Assembly (NCBI GenBank): GCA_958436995.1
Contig: CAUBMI010000018.1
Location: forward strand, 1-33,523
Direction of reading: 5' to 3'
Length of the DNA stretch: 33,523 nt
Origin: an uncultured Collinsella sp.
GTDB lineage: Bacteria > Actinomycetota > Coriobacteriia > Coriobacteriales > Coriobacteriaceae
In this document: positions 6,703-15,617 of the stretch, piece after piece
Numbering within the stretch: the stretch's first letter is position 1
Layout: each line of letters begins with the position of its first letter
Position numbers and translations under genes: made by a program
Notes under the pieces: model-generated
Databases searched by the model: none
Told to the model about the DNA's origin: nothing
What the model saw: only the letters and a program-made list of their open reading frames with translations

Positions 6703-8516
6703 GGTGGCAGGCGGCGGCAGCGCTGGCCGCGGCGGCGTTCGCCGCGGGAGACCTCGCGGCCGCGGCAATCGCGGCATCGGGGGCGAACCCGATCCTCGAC
6801 CCGGAGGCCGCCATGGCGGCGATCCCCGCGGCGCTTTGCGCGGGACAAGTCTTCTCCGCGGAGGCGCTTCCCCTGTGCGCCGGAACCGCCTGCGCGTGCG
6901 GCGCGCTCCTCGCCTGGGCGCGCTCCATGGGATCCAAGGGCGCCCGGCGCGACGGCGAGGAGCACGGTAGCTCCAGGTGGGCCACGCGCAAGGACATCGC
7001 GCCCTTCGGCGATGCCAAGGACCCCGACAACAACATCATCCTCACCGACAACGCGCGCATCCGCCTCGTGAGCCGCAGGTTCGACCTCTCCACCGACACC
7101 AACGACAACGTGCTCGTGGTGGGCGGCCCGGGCACCGGCAAGACGCGCTACTACGTCAAGCCGAACCTCCTGCAGGCCAACGCCAGCTTCTTCGTGACCG
7201 ACCCGAAGGGCACGCTCATCCGCGAGATGGGCGGCGCGCTGGCGGAGCTCGGCTACGAGATCCGCGCGTTCGACACCATCGACTTCACGCGCTCCATGCG
7301 CTTCAACCCCATAGCCTACATACGCGACGAGGCGGGCGTCATCCGCTTCGCCCGCGGCATCGTCGCCAACACCGAGGGCGACGCCGACCACAAGGGCGAC
7401 CCCTACTGGGAGAAGGCCGAGCGCCTGGTCTACACCGCGCTCACGGCCTACCTCGTCATGCACTGCGAGCCCGCCGACCGAAACCTCGACGGGCTGCTCA
7501 CGCTGCTCTCGCTCGCCGACGCCCGCGACGACCCGGGCTACATGAGCCCGCTCGACATGGTGTTCCGCGAGCTGGAGACCGGCGAGCGCTACGTCAGGCG
7601 CGGCGGCGCCTCGGCGGAGGGCGGATCGCTGCGCGGCTTCGCCGAGGAGGACGGCGCGTGGGAGTGGGTCAAGGTCCGCGAGCCCGCGCCGCCCGACGAC
7701 TTCGCGCTCGCGAGCTACCGCGAGTTCCGCGTGGCCGCCGGCGACACCATGAAGTCGATGCTCTCGAGCTGCAACGTCCGCCTGAAGCCGCTGTCCATCC
7801 GGGCCGTGCGCGACCTCACCTCCAAAGACGAGCTCGGCCTCGCCCACATGGGCGACGAGGGCGCCAAGGTCGCGCTCTTCGCGTCCATGAGCGACACCGA
7901 CTCGACCTTCGACTTCCTGTTCGCCCTGCTCATGGACACGGCCGTGAGCGCGCTTTGCGCCGAGGCGCTCGAGGCGCACGGCGGATCGCTGCCCACGACG
8001 GTGCACTTCGTCTTCGACGAGTTCGCCAACATCGGGCGCATACCCGACTTCGAGCGGACCATCGCCGTCACCCGCAGCCGGAACATCGCGGTCTCGATGA
8101 TCGCCCAGTCTCTCTCGCAGCTGAAGGAGACCTACGGCGACAACAACGCCGAGACCATCGTGAACGCCTGCGACACGCTGCTCTACCTGGGCGGAAAGGC
8201 GAACGAGACCAACGAGGAGATCAGCAAGATGGCCGGCAAGCAGACGGTGGCGAGCGAGACGCAGAGCGACTCGCGGGGCGCCGGCTGGACCCGCACCGTG
8301 AACCGCGGCATCTCCGAGCGCGACCTCATACAGCCCGCCGAGGTGGCGCGCATGCCGCGCGAGGACGCGCTCGTGCTCGTGAACGGGTGCATGCCGCTCA
8401 TGGACCGGAAGTACCGGCTCGAGCGCCACCCGCGCTCGCGCCTGCTCGAGGAGGCCGCGCGCCGCGGCCCGTTCGACTTCGCGGAGTACCGCAGGCAGAA
8501 GGAAGGCAACTCGTGA
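6699..8516 (+). CDS. virD4: VirD4/TraG-type coupling protein
   Basis: A 605-residue ATPase that docks the relaxosome to the secretion channel at the inner face of the membrane. Two hydrophobic segments at the N-terminus (about 4-28 and 55-75) anchor it. Walker A is GGPGTGKTRYY near 141-149, followed by VTDPKGTL, which is typical of TraG/VirD4. Walker B is VHFVFDEFANIG near 435-446, and a SMIAQSLSQLKETYG motif follows. The length fits the Gram-positive TraG group. It overlaps the PcfB-like gene by four bases and is followed by the other channel genes. Confidence 0.93.
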   Translation: MRWQAAAALAAAAFAAGDLAAAAIAASGANPILDPEAAMAAIPAALCAGQVFSAEALPLCAGTACACGALLAWARSMGSKGARRDGEEHGSSRWATRKDIAPFGDAKDPDNNIILTDNARIRLVSRRFDLSTDTNDNVLVVGGPGTGKTRYYVKPNLLQANASFFVTDPKGTLIREMGGALAELGYEIRAFDTIDFTRSMRFNPIAYIRDEAGVIRFARGIVANTEGDADHKGDPYWEKAERLVYTALTAYLVMHCEPADRNLDGLLTLLSLADARDDPGYMSPLDMVFRELETGERYVRRGGASAEGGSLRGFAEEDGAWEWVKVREPAPPDDFALASYREFRVAAGDTMKSMLSSCNVRLKPLSIRAVRDLTSKDELGLAHMGDEGAKVALFASMSDTDSTFDFLFALLMDTAVSALCAEALEAHGGSLPTTVHFVFDEFANIGRIPDFERTIAVTRSRNIAVSMIAQSLSQLKETYGDNNAETIVNACDTLLYLGGKANETNEEISKMAGKQTVASETQSDSRGAGWTRTVNRGISERDLIQPAEVARMPREDALVLVNGCMPLMDRKYRLERHPRSRLLEEAARRGPFDFAEYRRQKEGNS

Positions 8517-8537
8517 CGGGGCCGCGGAGGGCGCGTG

Positions 8538-8558
8538 CCTCCCCCGCCGCGGGGGAGG
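8538..8558 (+). other. GC-rich hairpin without T-run before Maff2-like gene
   Basis: CCTCCCCC (8538-8545), loop GCCGC, GGGGGAGG (8551-8558). No T-run follows, so it is not a classical terminator. It may shield or trim the mRNA so that the small channel protein is made at another level than VirD4. Confidence 0.45.
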
Positions 8559-8600
8559 AGCAGCAAGGAACATCGTCAACCGAAAGCAAAGGAGAGCAGC

Positions 8601-8816
8601 ATGCTCGCAAACGTCATCAAGCTCGTGTCGGGCTGCGTGACCTTCCTCGGCGGCTTCCTGGTCGTGTGGGGAGCGGTCTCGCTCGGCCTGGCCATCAGGG
8701 AGCAGCAGGGCGGCCCGCAGATCGCGACCGCCATTTCCACCATCGCCGGCGGCGCGATCATCATCGCCGCGTCGGTCTACTTCGGGCAGCTGGACACGTC
8801 CTGGCTGCCGGCATAG
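8601..8816 (+). CDS. Maff2-like small two-helix membrane protein (VirB2-type candidate)
   Basis: A 71-residue protein with two membrane helices, VTFLGGFLVVWGAVSLGLAI and ATAISTIAGGAIIIAASVYF, joined by a short polar loop REQQGGPQ. It resembles the Maff2 family found between VirD4 and PrgI genes in Gram-positive ICEs, thought to be equivalent to VirB2/TrbC subunits. AAAGGAG lies eight bases before the ATG. The C-terminus is short and non-charged. The family call rests on size, topology and position. Confidence 0.75.
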   Translation: MLANVIKLVSGCVTFLGGFLVVWGAVSLGLAIREQQGGPQIATAISTIAGGAIIIAASVYFGQLDTSWLPA

Positions 8817-8828
8817 GGGGCGTCGCGG

Positions 8829-9254
8829 ATGGCACTCCGGATACCGGTCCAGAAGGACATCGGCGAGTACGAGGAGAAGATCGTCGGGAAGATGAGCCTG
8901 CGCACGCTCGCATGCGTGTCGCTCGGCTTCGGCAGCGCCATCGGGGCGGCGGCCTTCGTCCACCTGGGCCTGCGTGCCGACGTCGCGGACGCGGCCTTCC
9001 CGATCATGCTCTGCAGCATGCCGTTCTGGCTCGCCGGGTTCTGGCGGCCCTTCGGCATGCGCGCCGAGGAGCTGCTGCCTCTCCTGGCGGCACACGAGCT
9101 TTCCCCGCAGCTGCTCGCGTACGAGCCCTGCCTCGCCGCGAGCCTCCCCGAGGGCTCGCCGCGCCCGGGCCGCCCGGGGCGGCGCGCGAGGCGCAGGGCA
9201 AGGAAGAAAGGAGCCGAGCTCTATGAGCCGAGCAAGAACCAACAAGGAGAATAG
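8829..9254 (+). CDS. PrgI-family (VirB3-like) membrane protein
   Basis: A 141-residue protein. The N-terminus RIPVQKDIGEYEEKIVGKMSLRTL is the typical PrgI entry, followed by two membrane segments (about 27-47 and 53-70). The C-terminal 40 residues are basic and disordered (RPGRRARRRARKK). PrgI proteins pair with VirB4 at the membrane and play the VirB3 role. The gene overlaps the VirB4 start at 9223 by 32 bases, as expected for translational coupling. AGGGGG lies about ten bases before the ATG at 8829. Confidence 0.88.
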   Translation: MALRIPVQKDIGEYEEKIVGKMSLRTLACVSLGFGSAIGAAAFVHLGLRADVADAAFPIMLCSMPFWLAGFWRPFGMRAEELLPLLAAHELSPQLLAYEPCLAASLPEGSPRPGRPGRRARRRARKKGAELYEPSKNQQGE

Positions 9255-11700
9255 GCCGAAGCGCCCGAGCACCCTCGAGCTGCTCCTCGGCGGCACGGGC
9301 GGGCGCAAGGACGCCTCGAAGGGCGCGGAGGCCGAGCGGCAGAGGCGCCGCCGGGAGCGCGACCGCTCGCGCGAGATGGCCGCCTACGTCGGCTACGACG
9401 CCATGTACAAGGACGGCATCGCCCAGGTGATGCCCGGGGTGTTCAGCCAGACGGTCGAGTTCTCCGACATCAGCTACCAGTCCGCGCGCAAGGAGGCGCG
9501 CGAGACGGCCTTCACCGTGATGAGCTCGCTGTTCAACTACTTCCCGGCGGACTCCCACGTGCAGCTCCAGGTCGTGAACGCGCCCATCCCAGCCGACGAG
9601 GTCGGCCGCAAGGTCTTCTTCGAGCCCGGGGAACGCGCCACCGCCGGGCTCGCCGAAGAGTACAACCGGATCCTCAACGACAAGATGCGCGAGGGCGTCT
9701 CGAACCTCGTGCGCCACCGCTACCTGACCTACGCCGTGGGCGCCGACGACGTCGACGCCGCGGTGCCCAAGCTCGCGCGCATCCGGGGCGACGTGGAGCA
9801 GACCCTCGCGCGCATACGCTGCTCGTCGCGCGCCCTCGACGGCGCCGAGAGGCTCGAGCTCCTGCAGGGGCAGCTGCGCCCGGGGTCGCGCTTCGAGTTC
9901 TCCTGGGACAAATTGTCCCCGACGTCTGGCGCGCGCACGAAGGACTTCGTCATGCCCTCCACGCTCGACTTCAAGCCCGAGGGCAGGTCCGACTGCTTCC
10001 GCAGCGACGGGCGCTACGGCGCGGTGCTCGCCGTGCGCAGCTTCGGGTCGGTCATCGAGGAGACCTACCTCGCCTCCATCATCGACCTGCCGCTGCCGCT
10101 CAACGTGACGTTGCACGTGCAGCCCATCGCGCAGAGCGAGGCGCTCGCGCTCGTGAAGCGCCAGATCGACTGGATGGACAAGGAGATCATCGACGAGCAG
10201 ATGAGCGCCGTGAAGAAGGGCTACGACTACCAGATCCTGCCGCCCGAGCTGCGCTTCTCGAAGGAGGAGGCCGAGGAGCTGCTCGACTTCCTGCGCAACA
10301 AGTCCGAGCGCCTGTTCGTCTACACGGGCCTCGTCTACACCTGGGCCGACAGCCTCGAGGAGCTCGACCGCCGCGTCCAGCAGGTGACGAGCGTCGCGCA
10401 GGGCTGCACGATCGGCCTCGAGCCGCTCCACTTCCGCCAGCGCCAGGCGCTCAACTCGGTGCTCCCGCTCGGGAACAACCACGTCACCGTGAGCCGCTAC
10501 CTCACCACGGGGCAGGTGGCGATGCAGATGCCCTTCGCGAGCCAGAGCCTCGACGAGGCGGGCGGAGGCTACTACGGGCAGTCCAAGGAGAGCGGGAACC
10601 TGGTGCTGTGCGACCGCAAGCGCCTGGCGAGCCCCATGGGCTTCGTGTGCGGCAAGCCCGGCTCGGGCAAGAGCTTCTCGGTCAAGCGCGAGATAACCAA
10701 CACCGTGCTCGCGCACCCCGAGGACGAGGTCGTGATCTTCGACCCGGCCGGCGAGTACGGCAACCTCGTCGGCGCGCTCGGCGGCGCGAACGTCGAGCTC
10801 GCCCCGGGATGCTCGGCGGTGCTCAACCCCTTCGACACCGCCGACGTCGCGGACCGCGCCGACGCCGCCAAGCTCGCGTACAAGACCGACGCGGTGCTCG
10901 CGCTCTCGAGCGCGCTCATGGCCGAGGGCCGCGAGGGCCTGCCGGAGCGCGACCGCTCGATCATCGCGCGCTGCGTCGGCGAGGCGTACCGGGAGTGCGC
11001 GAAGGACGGCCGCCTGCCCACGCTCGGCGACTTCCACGCGGCGCTGCTCGCTCAGCCCGAGCCCGAGGCCGCCGACATCGCGCTGCGCTACGAGCGCTAC
11101 GTGAAGGGCGCGTTCTCCTTCTTCAACGGCCAGAGCAACGTGGCGCTCGACAACCGCATCACCAACATCGACATGCACGGCCTCGGCCAGAACATGCGCG
11201 TGTTCGGCATGATCACGGCGCTCGAGATGGTGCGCAACCGCGTGATGGTCACGCCGCCGCGCCCCAACTACACGTGGCTCTACATCGACGAGGTGCAGAG
11301 CCTCTTCGCGCACCCGACGGTGGTCGAGTACTTCGCCCGCCTTTGGCGCGAGGGGCGCAAGTTCGGCCTCATCTGCACCGGCATCAGCCAGAACACGAGC
11401 CACATGCTGGCCAACGCCGAGGCCCGCGACATGGTGCTCAACTCCGAGTTCTTCCTGCTGCACAAGCAGTCCACCGCCGACCTCGACGCGTGGGCGGAGA
11501 TGCTCCAGCTCTCCGCCACGGAGCGCGGCTACATCGGAGACGCCGTCAAGCCCGGCGAGGGGCTGCTCATCAGCGCCGGGATCCGCGTGCCCATCACCGA
11601 CGACTTCCCGAAAGGCCCGCTCTACGACCTGTGGAACACCAAGCCCGCAGAGGTCGCCGAGCGCGAGATGCGCCGGGCGGCGCGAGAGGCGGAGGAATAG
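9223..11700 (+). CDS. virB4: VirB4-type conjugation ATPase
   Basis: An 825-residue ATPase that powers the secretion channel. Walker A is CGKPGSGKSFSVK near 475-487, followed by VVIFDPAGEYGN, the usual VirB4 sequence. Walker B is WLYIDEVQSLF near 684-694, and CTGISQNTSHML follows. The N-terminal 50 residues are basic and likely disordered; residues about 55-420 form the conserved N-terminal VirB4 domain. The start at 9223 has AAAGGAG upstream. Near residue 229 the gene contains the palindrome GGGACAAATTGTCCC, with codons out of style for this GC-rich gene. Confidence 0.93.
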   Translation: MSRARTNKENRPKRPSTLELLLGGTGGRKDASKGAEAERQRRRRERDRSREMAAYVGYDAMYKDGIAQVMPGVFSQTVEFSDISYQSARKEARETAFTVMSSLFNYFPADSHVQLQVVNAPIPADEVGRKVFFEPGERATAGLAEEYNRILNDKMREGVSNLVRHRYLTYAVGADDVDAAVPKLARIRGDVEQTLARIRCSSRALDGAERLELLQGQLRPGSRFEFSWDKLSPTSGARTKDFVMPSTLDFKPEGRSDCFRSDGRYGAVLAVRSFGSVIEETYLASIIDLPLPLNVTLHVQPIAQSEALALVKRQIDWMDKEIIDEQMSAVKKGYDYQILPPELRFSKEEAEELLDFLRNKSERLFVYTGLVYTWADSLEELDRRVQQVTSVAQGCTIGLEPLHFRQRQALNSVLPLGNNHVTVSRYLTTGQVAMQMPFASQSLDEAGGGYYGQSKESGNLVLCDRKRLASPMGFVCGKPGSGKSFSVKREITNTVLAHPEDEVVIFDPAGEYGNLVGALGGANVELAPGCSAVLNPFDTADVADRADAAKLAYKTDAVLALSSALMAEGREGLPERDRSIIARCVGEAYRECAKDGRLPTLGDFHAALLAQPEPEAADIALRYERYVKGAFSFFNGQSNVALDNRITNIDMHGLGQNMRVFGMITALEMVRNRVMVTPPRPNYTWLYIDEVQSLFAHPTVVEYFARLWREGRKFGLICTGISQNTSHMLANAEARDMVLNSEFFLLHKQSTADLDAWAEMLQLSATERGYIGDAVKPGEGLLISAGIRVPITDDFPKGPLYDLWNTKPAEVAEREMRRAAREAEE
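9905..9919. repeat. GGGACAAATTGTCCC palindrome, copy 1 (inside virB4)
   Basis: A 15-base palindrome with a one-base centre, encoding WDKLSP in frame. Exact copies lie at 11911 and 19009 in unrelated genes. AAA and TTG codons are uncommon in this GC-rich gene, so the element stands out. Confidence 0.7.
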
Positions 11701-11702
11701 GA

Positions 11703-13304
11703 ATGGCCGGCCCGAGCGAGGGCGGCGGGATGCTCGAGGTGGTCGCGGCGCAGCGCCGCGACGTGCTCACCGCGGGCGACGTCGCGGAGACCGAGCGCGA
11801 CGCCCTGGGAAACGTCTCGGAGGGAGCCGGCCCGCTCGACCAGGCGGGAGGCTCCGCCGCAACGGCGAAGGGGCGCCCTTCCAGGCCCGACGCGCCGGAA
11901 GGCGGGCTCGGGGACAAATTGTCCCAACCCGCCGGAGACCGGCGCGCGGCGGCAGCGATGCGCTCGCGCGTCGAGGCGGCGAAGCTGGCGATCGCCCGGG
12001 AGGCAGTCTCCCAGCTCGACGACTCGGAGGAGCTCGAGGGCGCCTCGGGCATGTACGACGCGGGGCATGCGGCCAAGAAGGCCGCGGGAAGGCTGCGGCA
12101 GAGGAAGGCGAAGAAAGCCGCCCAAGGCAGCCGCAAGGCGGCGACCGCCCTCGGCGCCCCAAAGGGAGGCGCGCGCGGCCCCGAGGCAGCCGGCGCGACC
12201 GCCCCGGCCAAGCACCAGGCGGCCCAGGCGGCCGCGCAGGCGTCGGGCGAGGCGGCCCGAGCCGCGGGGTCGAAGGGCGCCGCCTCCGCGATCGCGGGCG
12301 CGGTCTCGGGCGCGGCGCCCGCCCTGCTCGGGGCGGTGGCCGGTATCGTGGCCTTCGTCGCCTGCGCGCTCGCCGTCGCGCAGCTGCTGAGCGCGCTGTT
12401 CGGCTTCTGGGACGACGCAGCCTCCAAGCAGGGCCTCGAGGGGCTGCCGCCCTACATCACCTACGAGATGGTCGAGGCGGCGCTCGAGTGCCAGGAGGAG
12501 TACGGGCACCCGGCGGGCTGCACCATCGCGCAGATCATCCAGGAGTCCGGCCAGGGCGACCGCATGAGCCAGCTCGCAGAGCGCGACCACAACCTCTTCG
12601 GCATGAAGTGGTGGTCGGGCTACGCGGGCTGCCCCGAGGTGGCCGGCAAGGCGAACTGGGCCACCAGCGAGGAGTACGTGCCCGGCGAGCACACCCAGAT
12701 CACGGCGAGCTTCATCCGCTTCGCCGGCGACGCCAAGTGCATCCGCTTCCGCAGCAGGGTCTTCCTGCAGGCGGAGCGCTACTCGGGCAACGCCCTCATC
12801 CGCGAGGCGATCGAGAGGCGCGACTCGGACAGGATGGCCGAGGGGCTCAAGGACGCCGGCTGGGCGACCGACTCGTCCTACGTCGAGTCCCTGAAGTCGA
12901 TCATGGCGCAATGGGGCCTCTACAGGCTCGACTCCATGACGGTCGAGGACCTGAAGGACCCGGCCGCGAACGGGAACGCGATCGTCGAGGCGGCGTACAG
13001 CCAGCTCGGCGTGCCCTACGTGTGGGGAGGCTCGACCCCCGGCAAGGCGCTCGACTGCAGCGGGCTCACGCAGTACTGCTACGCGCAGGCGGGCATCCGC
13101 ATAAGCCACTACACGGGTTCCCAGTACGAGGAGCTCAGGCGCATACCGCTCTCGGAGGCGAAGCCCGGCGACATCCTCTACCGCTCGGGCCACGTTGCCA
13201 TCTACATCGGCGACGACAGGTACATACACGAGCCGCGAACGGGCGACGTGTGCCGCATAGCGAGCGGCATCGGCAGCTTCAGCTGCGCGCTCACCGCGAG
13301 ATAG
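11703..13304 (+). CDS. Conjugation cell-wall hydrolase: glucosaminidase-like plus NlpC/P60 domains
   Basis: A 533-residue VirB1-type enzyme that opens peptidoglycan for the channel. Residues 1-205 are low-complexity, rich in Ala, Lys and Arg, and probably cytoplasmic. One membrane segment follows at about 210-236. Residues about 250-415 are a FlgJ-like glucosaminidase domain (IAQIIQESGQGD with E281, NLFGMKWW). Residues about 425-530 are an NlpC/P60 peptidase with Cys452 in DCSGLTQYCY and His497 in GHVAIYIGD. The start codon lies two bases after the virB4 stop. A second copy of GGGACAAATTGTCCC lies in the low-complexity part. Confidence 0.9.
   Translation: MAGPSEGGGMLEVVAAQRRDVLTAGDVAETERDALGNVSEGAGPLDQAGGSAATAKGRPSRPDAPEGGLGDKLSQPAGDRRAAAAMRSRVEAAKLAIAREAVSQLDDSEELEGASGMYDAGHAAKKAAGRLRQRKAKKAAQGSRKAATALGAPKGGARGPEAAGATAPAKHQAAQAAAQASGEAARAAGSKGAASAIAGAVSGAAPALLGAVAGIVAFVACALAVAQLLSALFGFWDDAASKQGLEGLPPYITYEMVEAALECQEEYGHPAGCTIAQIIQESGQGDRMSQLAERDHNLFGMKWWSGYAGCPEVAGKANWATSEEYVPGEHTQITASFIRFAGDAKCIRFRSRVFLQAERYSGNALIREAIERRDSDRMAEGLKDAGWATDSSYVESLKSIMAQWGLYRLDSMTVEDLKDPAANGNAIVEAAYSQLGVPYVWGGSTPGKALDCSGLTQYCYAQAGIRISHYTGSQYEELRRIPLSEAKPGDILYRSGHVAIYIGDDRYIHEPRTGDVCRIASGIGSFSCALTAR
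11911..11925. repeat. GGGACAAATTGTCCC palindrome, copy 2
   Basis: Same 15-base palindrome as at 9905, encoding GDKLSQ in frame. With its flanks it forms CTCGGGGACAAATTGTCCCA, which is identical to the copy in the sortase gene. Confidence 0.7.
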
Positions 13305-13313
13305 GAGAAACCA

Positions 13314-14033
13314 ATGCAGGGAAAGTCAAGGGTCATGGCCGCCGTCGCGGCAGGCGCGCTCACCGTGGCGCTCGGCGCGGGCGCGGCGCGCTGCGCCATC
13401 GCCCCGCAGGAAAGCCCCCAGGAGCTGGCGCCGCCCGCGATGGCCGGCGCCCCTGAAGGCACTGGCTCGGAGACTGGAAAGGCGACATCGGGCGCCGAGG
13501 CGCTCTGGAACACCGCGTGGACGGGCGCCGACGACCCGACCGCCACGCTGCGGATCGTCGAGGGCGCCATGGTGGAGAGCGCGGACGGCACCGAGCGCGC
13601 CTGGTTCTTCTCGGCCGAGGAGCCCTCCGAGGCCGGCGGCGTGCTCAGCGTGCCCATCGACGTCAAGGGAACCGGCGACAAGGCGGGAGGCCTGTCGCTC
13701 ATCCAGGTCTCGGGCGGCGGGGACGCCCGCACCCTGGCCTGCGACCTCCTGACGCAGGCCTACGTGCCCCAGAAGGCGCAAGACGGAGCGTTCTCCGTGA
13801 CCGGCACCGACGACCGCCTCTCCGAGGCGCTGGGCGCGGACGTCGCCGCCATCGAGGAGGCCGTCGCCGGGAAGGCGGCGAAGGTGTCCCCGCAGGCGAC
13901 GGGAGCCACCTGGGACAAGGAGGTGTGGCTCGACTACGCCTGGAACGTCGCGTCGACGACCTTCACGCTCGACGACCCCGCCTCGACGGTGGTCACCGTG
14001 GTTTCGCGCAGCGGCTCGCTGGAGGCGATGTAG
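13314..14033 (+). CDS. Secreted or membrane-anchored transfer-region protein, unknown function
   Basis: A 239-residue protein of no family I recognise. It starts with a basic run and a hydrophobic stretch (VMAAVAAGALTVALGAGAA), a signal peptide or anchor. A cysteine follows (ARCAI), but the sequence is a poor lipobox. The exported part is acidic, with a mixed alpha/beta look in its second half (WDKEVWLDYAWNVASTTFTL). The place between the wall hydrolase and the VirB6-like gene is where VirB8/TcpC-type proteins are often found, so that role is possible but not shown. AGGAG lies seven bases before the ATG. The stop at 14033 lies two bases before the next start. Confidence 0.75.
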   Translation: MQGKSRVMAAVAAGALTVALGAGAARCAIAPQESPQELAPPAMAGAPEGTGSETGKATSGAEALWNTAWTGADDPTATLRIVEGAMVESADGTERAWFFSAEEPSEAGGVLSVPIDVKGTGDKAGGLSLIQVSGGGDARTLACDLLTQAYVPQKAQDGAFSVTGTDDRLSEALGADVAAIEEAVAGKAAKVSPQATGATWDKEVWLDYAWNVASTTFTLDDPASTVVTVVSRSGSLEAM

Positions 14034-14035
14034 CC

Positions 14036-15037
14036 GTGCGGGCGCTTGAATCGCGACGCCGAAGGGTCTTCGCCGTCTCCGCCGCGACCGCCTTCGCCCT
14101 CTGCGCGCTCCTGCTCGTCCCCGCGCAGCCGGCATACGCCGACATAGCCGGGGACGTCAACGATTGGCTGTGCGGCCTTCTGCGCGACTGCTGCAACTGG
14201 ATGTTCAAGGCGCAGACGGGCGTGCTCGGGTCGATCGGCGCGAACGGGATCCTCTCGGCCGACTTCGCGCACATGCTCACGAGCTCGAGCGACCTGACCA
14301 TGCACGACGTCGCCCGGGGCGTATGGCAGGTTGCCATCCTGCCGATCGGGTGCGGGGTGCTCGGCCTGGTCTTCACCCTGAAGCTCATCGAGATATCCCA
14401 GCGCATGGACGGCAGCCAGAGCCTTCCCGGCGTCAAGGAGGTCGTGTTCCTCCTCGTGTTCTTCGCCGTGTTCCTGTTCCTCATACAGAACAGCTTCGAC
14501 CTGATGGCGTCGATCTACGAGGTCTGCGGGCTCGCCATCGACCGAGTCGAGGCGCTCTTCGGCGCCGGTGGCGCGCTCGACCTGCCCGAGGTGTCAGTCG
14601 TCACCACCGACGACGACATCCCGTCGCTCATCGCCATGCTCGTCGTGAGCCTCATCAGCTGGGTCGTGGTGCTGGCGGCCTACGTCGTCGCCCTCGTGGT
14701 CTGCTGGGCCCGCGCGCTCCAGCTCTACATCATGGCCGCGTTCGCCCCGATCCCGCTGGCGTTCCTCGGCATGGACGCCACGCGCCAGATAGGCCTTGGC
14801 TACCTGAAGAGCTTCGGGGCGGTCTGCATCGCCGGCGTCATCATCCTCGTGCTGCTCATATCGTTCCCGCTCGTGCTCGGCGGGCTCACCGGGGCGAACC
14901 CCGGGACGGGCACCCCGGCCGACGCGGTCGCGAACGGGCTCACCTACGCGCTGCAGTACCTGGCCATGTGCGTGCTGCTCATCCTGGCCCTCGTGAAAAG
15001 CGGCTCCTGGGCGCGCGACATCGTGAGCGGCTTCTAG
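14036..15037 (+). CDS. VirB6/TrbL-like polytopic channel protein
   Basis: A 333-residue integral membrane protein. It starts at a GTG (14036) with GGAGG ten bases upstream, two bases after the previous stop. The first 38 residues look like a signal peptide ending PAQPAYADIA. A Cys-rich loop follows (DWLCGLLRDCCNW), then at least five membrane segments: AILPIGCGVLGLVFTLKL, VVFLLVFFAVFLFLI, IAMLVVSLISWVVVLAAY with its continuation, VCIAGVIILVLLISFPLVLG, and LAMCVLLILALV. The topology and place match the VirB6/TrbL inner-membrane component of conjugation channels. Longer in-frame extension upstream overlaps the previous gene and is not believed. Confidence 0.82.
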   Translation: MRALESRRRRVFAVSAATAFALCALLLVPAQPAYADIAGDVNDWLCGLLRDCCNWMFKAQTGVLGSIGANGILSADFAHMLTSSSDLTMHDVARGVWQVAILPIGCGVLGLVFTLKLIEISQRMDGSQSLPGVKEVVFLLVFFAVFLFLIQNSFDLMASIYEVCGLAIDRVEALFGAGGALDLPEVSVVTTDDDIPSLIAMLVVSLISWVVVLAAYVVALVVCWARALQLYIMAAFAPIPLAFLGMDATRQIGLGYLKSFGAVCIAGVIILVLLISFPLVLGGLTGANPGTGTPADAVANGLTYALQYLAMCVLLILALVKSGSWARDIVSGF

Positions 15038-15083
15038 CGGAAAAGCGAGGAAGGGGGCGGTCGCCATGAGATAGGGGCGCCGC

Positions 15084-15103
15084 GCCGGGGCACGCGTCCC
15101 GGC
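15084..15103 (+). other. GC-rich hairpin without T-run before 15147 gene
   Basis: GCCGGGGC (15084-15091), loop ACGC, GTCCCGGC (15096-15103), eight pairs with one G-U. No T-run follows. It is similar in place and form to the hairpins at 8538 and 18383. Confidence 0.4.
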
Positions 15104-15146
15104 GGATGAAGACAAGGACCGATTGAAAACGAAAAGGAGGAAAGAC

Positions 15147-15605
15147 ATGGAAGAGAGGAAGAACGTGTACCTCTCGCTGCACAAGAGCTTCGTGCGCGAG
15201 GGCATCGAGTACACCGACCGCGCGACCGGCGAGGCCAGGACCTTCAACTCGGCGACCCTTCCCAAGGGCACCGTCGTCGACGGCATGGACGTGGGAGGCT
15301 ACGAGTTCAGCCCCATGTTCGTTAACGAGAGCCGCTTCAAGGGGGCCGACTTCCGGGACATACCGCTGCTCGCGAACCGCGAGGTGTGGCTGAGGAAGAC
15401 GGTGATGGGCCCGGACGGCCAGCCCGAGCTCGACGAGGGCGGACGCGCGGTCAAGGACACCGTGAAGGTCATGCCGGCGCAGCTCAAAGAGGCCGTTGAC
15501 GCAGGGCGCTCGCGCTACCTCGCGGAGCGCGCCGAGCACGCCCGCCAGGCGAGCCGCGCTACCGAGCACGAGGCGCCCCGCGCACAGCGAAGCGTCGAGA
15601 GATAG
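15147..15605 (+). CDS. Transfer-region protein of unknown function with shared C-terminal tail
   Basis: A 152-residue protein without membrane segments. The body NVYLSLHKSFVREG, FNSATLPKGTVVDGMDVGGY, FSPMFVNESRF and KDTVKVMPAQLKEAV looks like one compact beta-rich domain of a type I associate with ICEs but cannot name. The tail LAERAEHARQASRATEH (15519-15569) matches tails at 5990 and 6601. AAAAGGAGG lies seven bases before the ATG. It sits between the channel gene and the adhesin gene. Confidence 0.75.
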   Translation: MEERKNVYLSLHKSFVREGIEYTDRATGEARTFNSATLPKGTVVDGMDVGGYEFSPMFVNESRFKGADFRDIPLLANREVWLRKTVMGPDGQPELDEGGRAVKDTVKVMPAQLKEAVDAGRSRYLAERAEHARQASRATEHEAPRAQRSVER

Positions 15606-15617
15606 GGAGGCGGAAAG

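Noticed and set aside
4187..11463. Very long open frames on the minus strand opposite the transfer genes
   Set aside because: They mirror GC-rich rightward genes codon by codon, are rich in Arg, Ala, Val, Leu and His, and show no family motifs; they are composition shadows.
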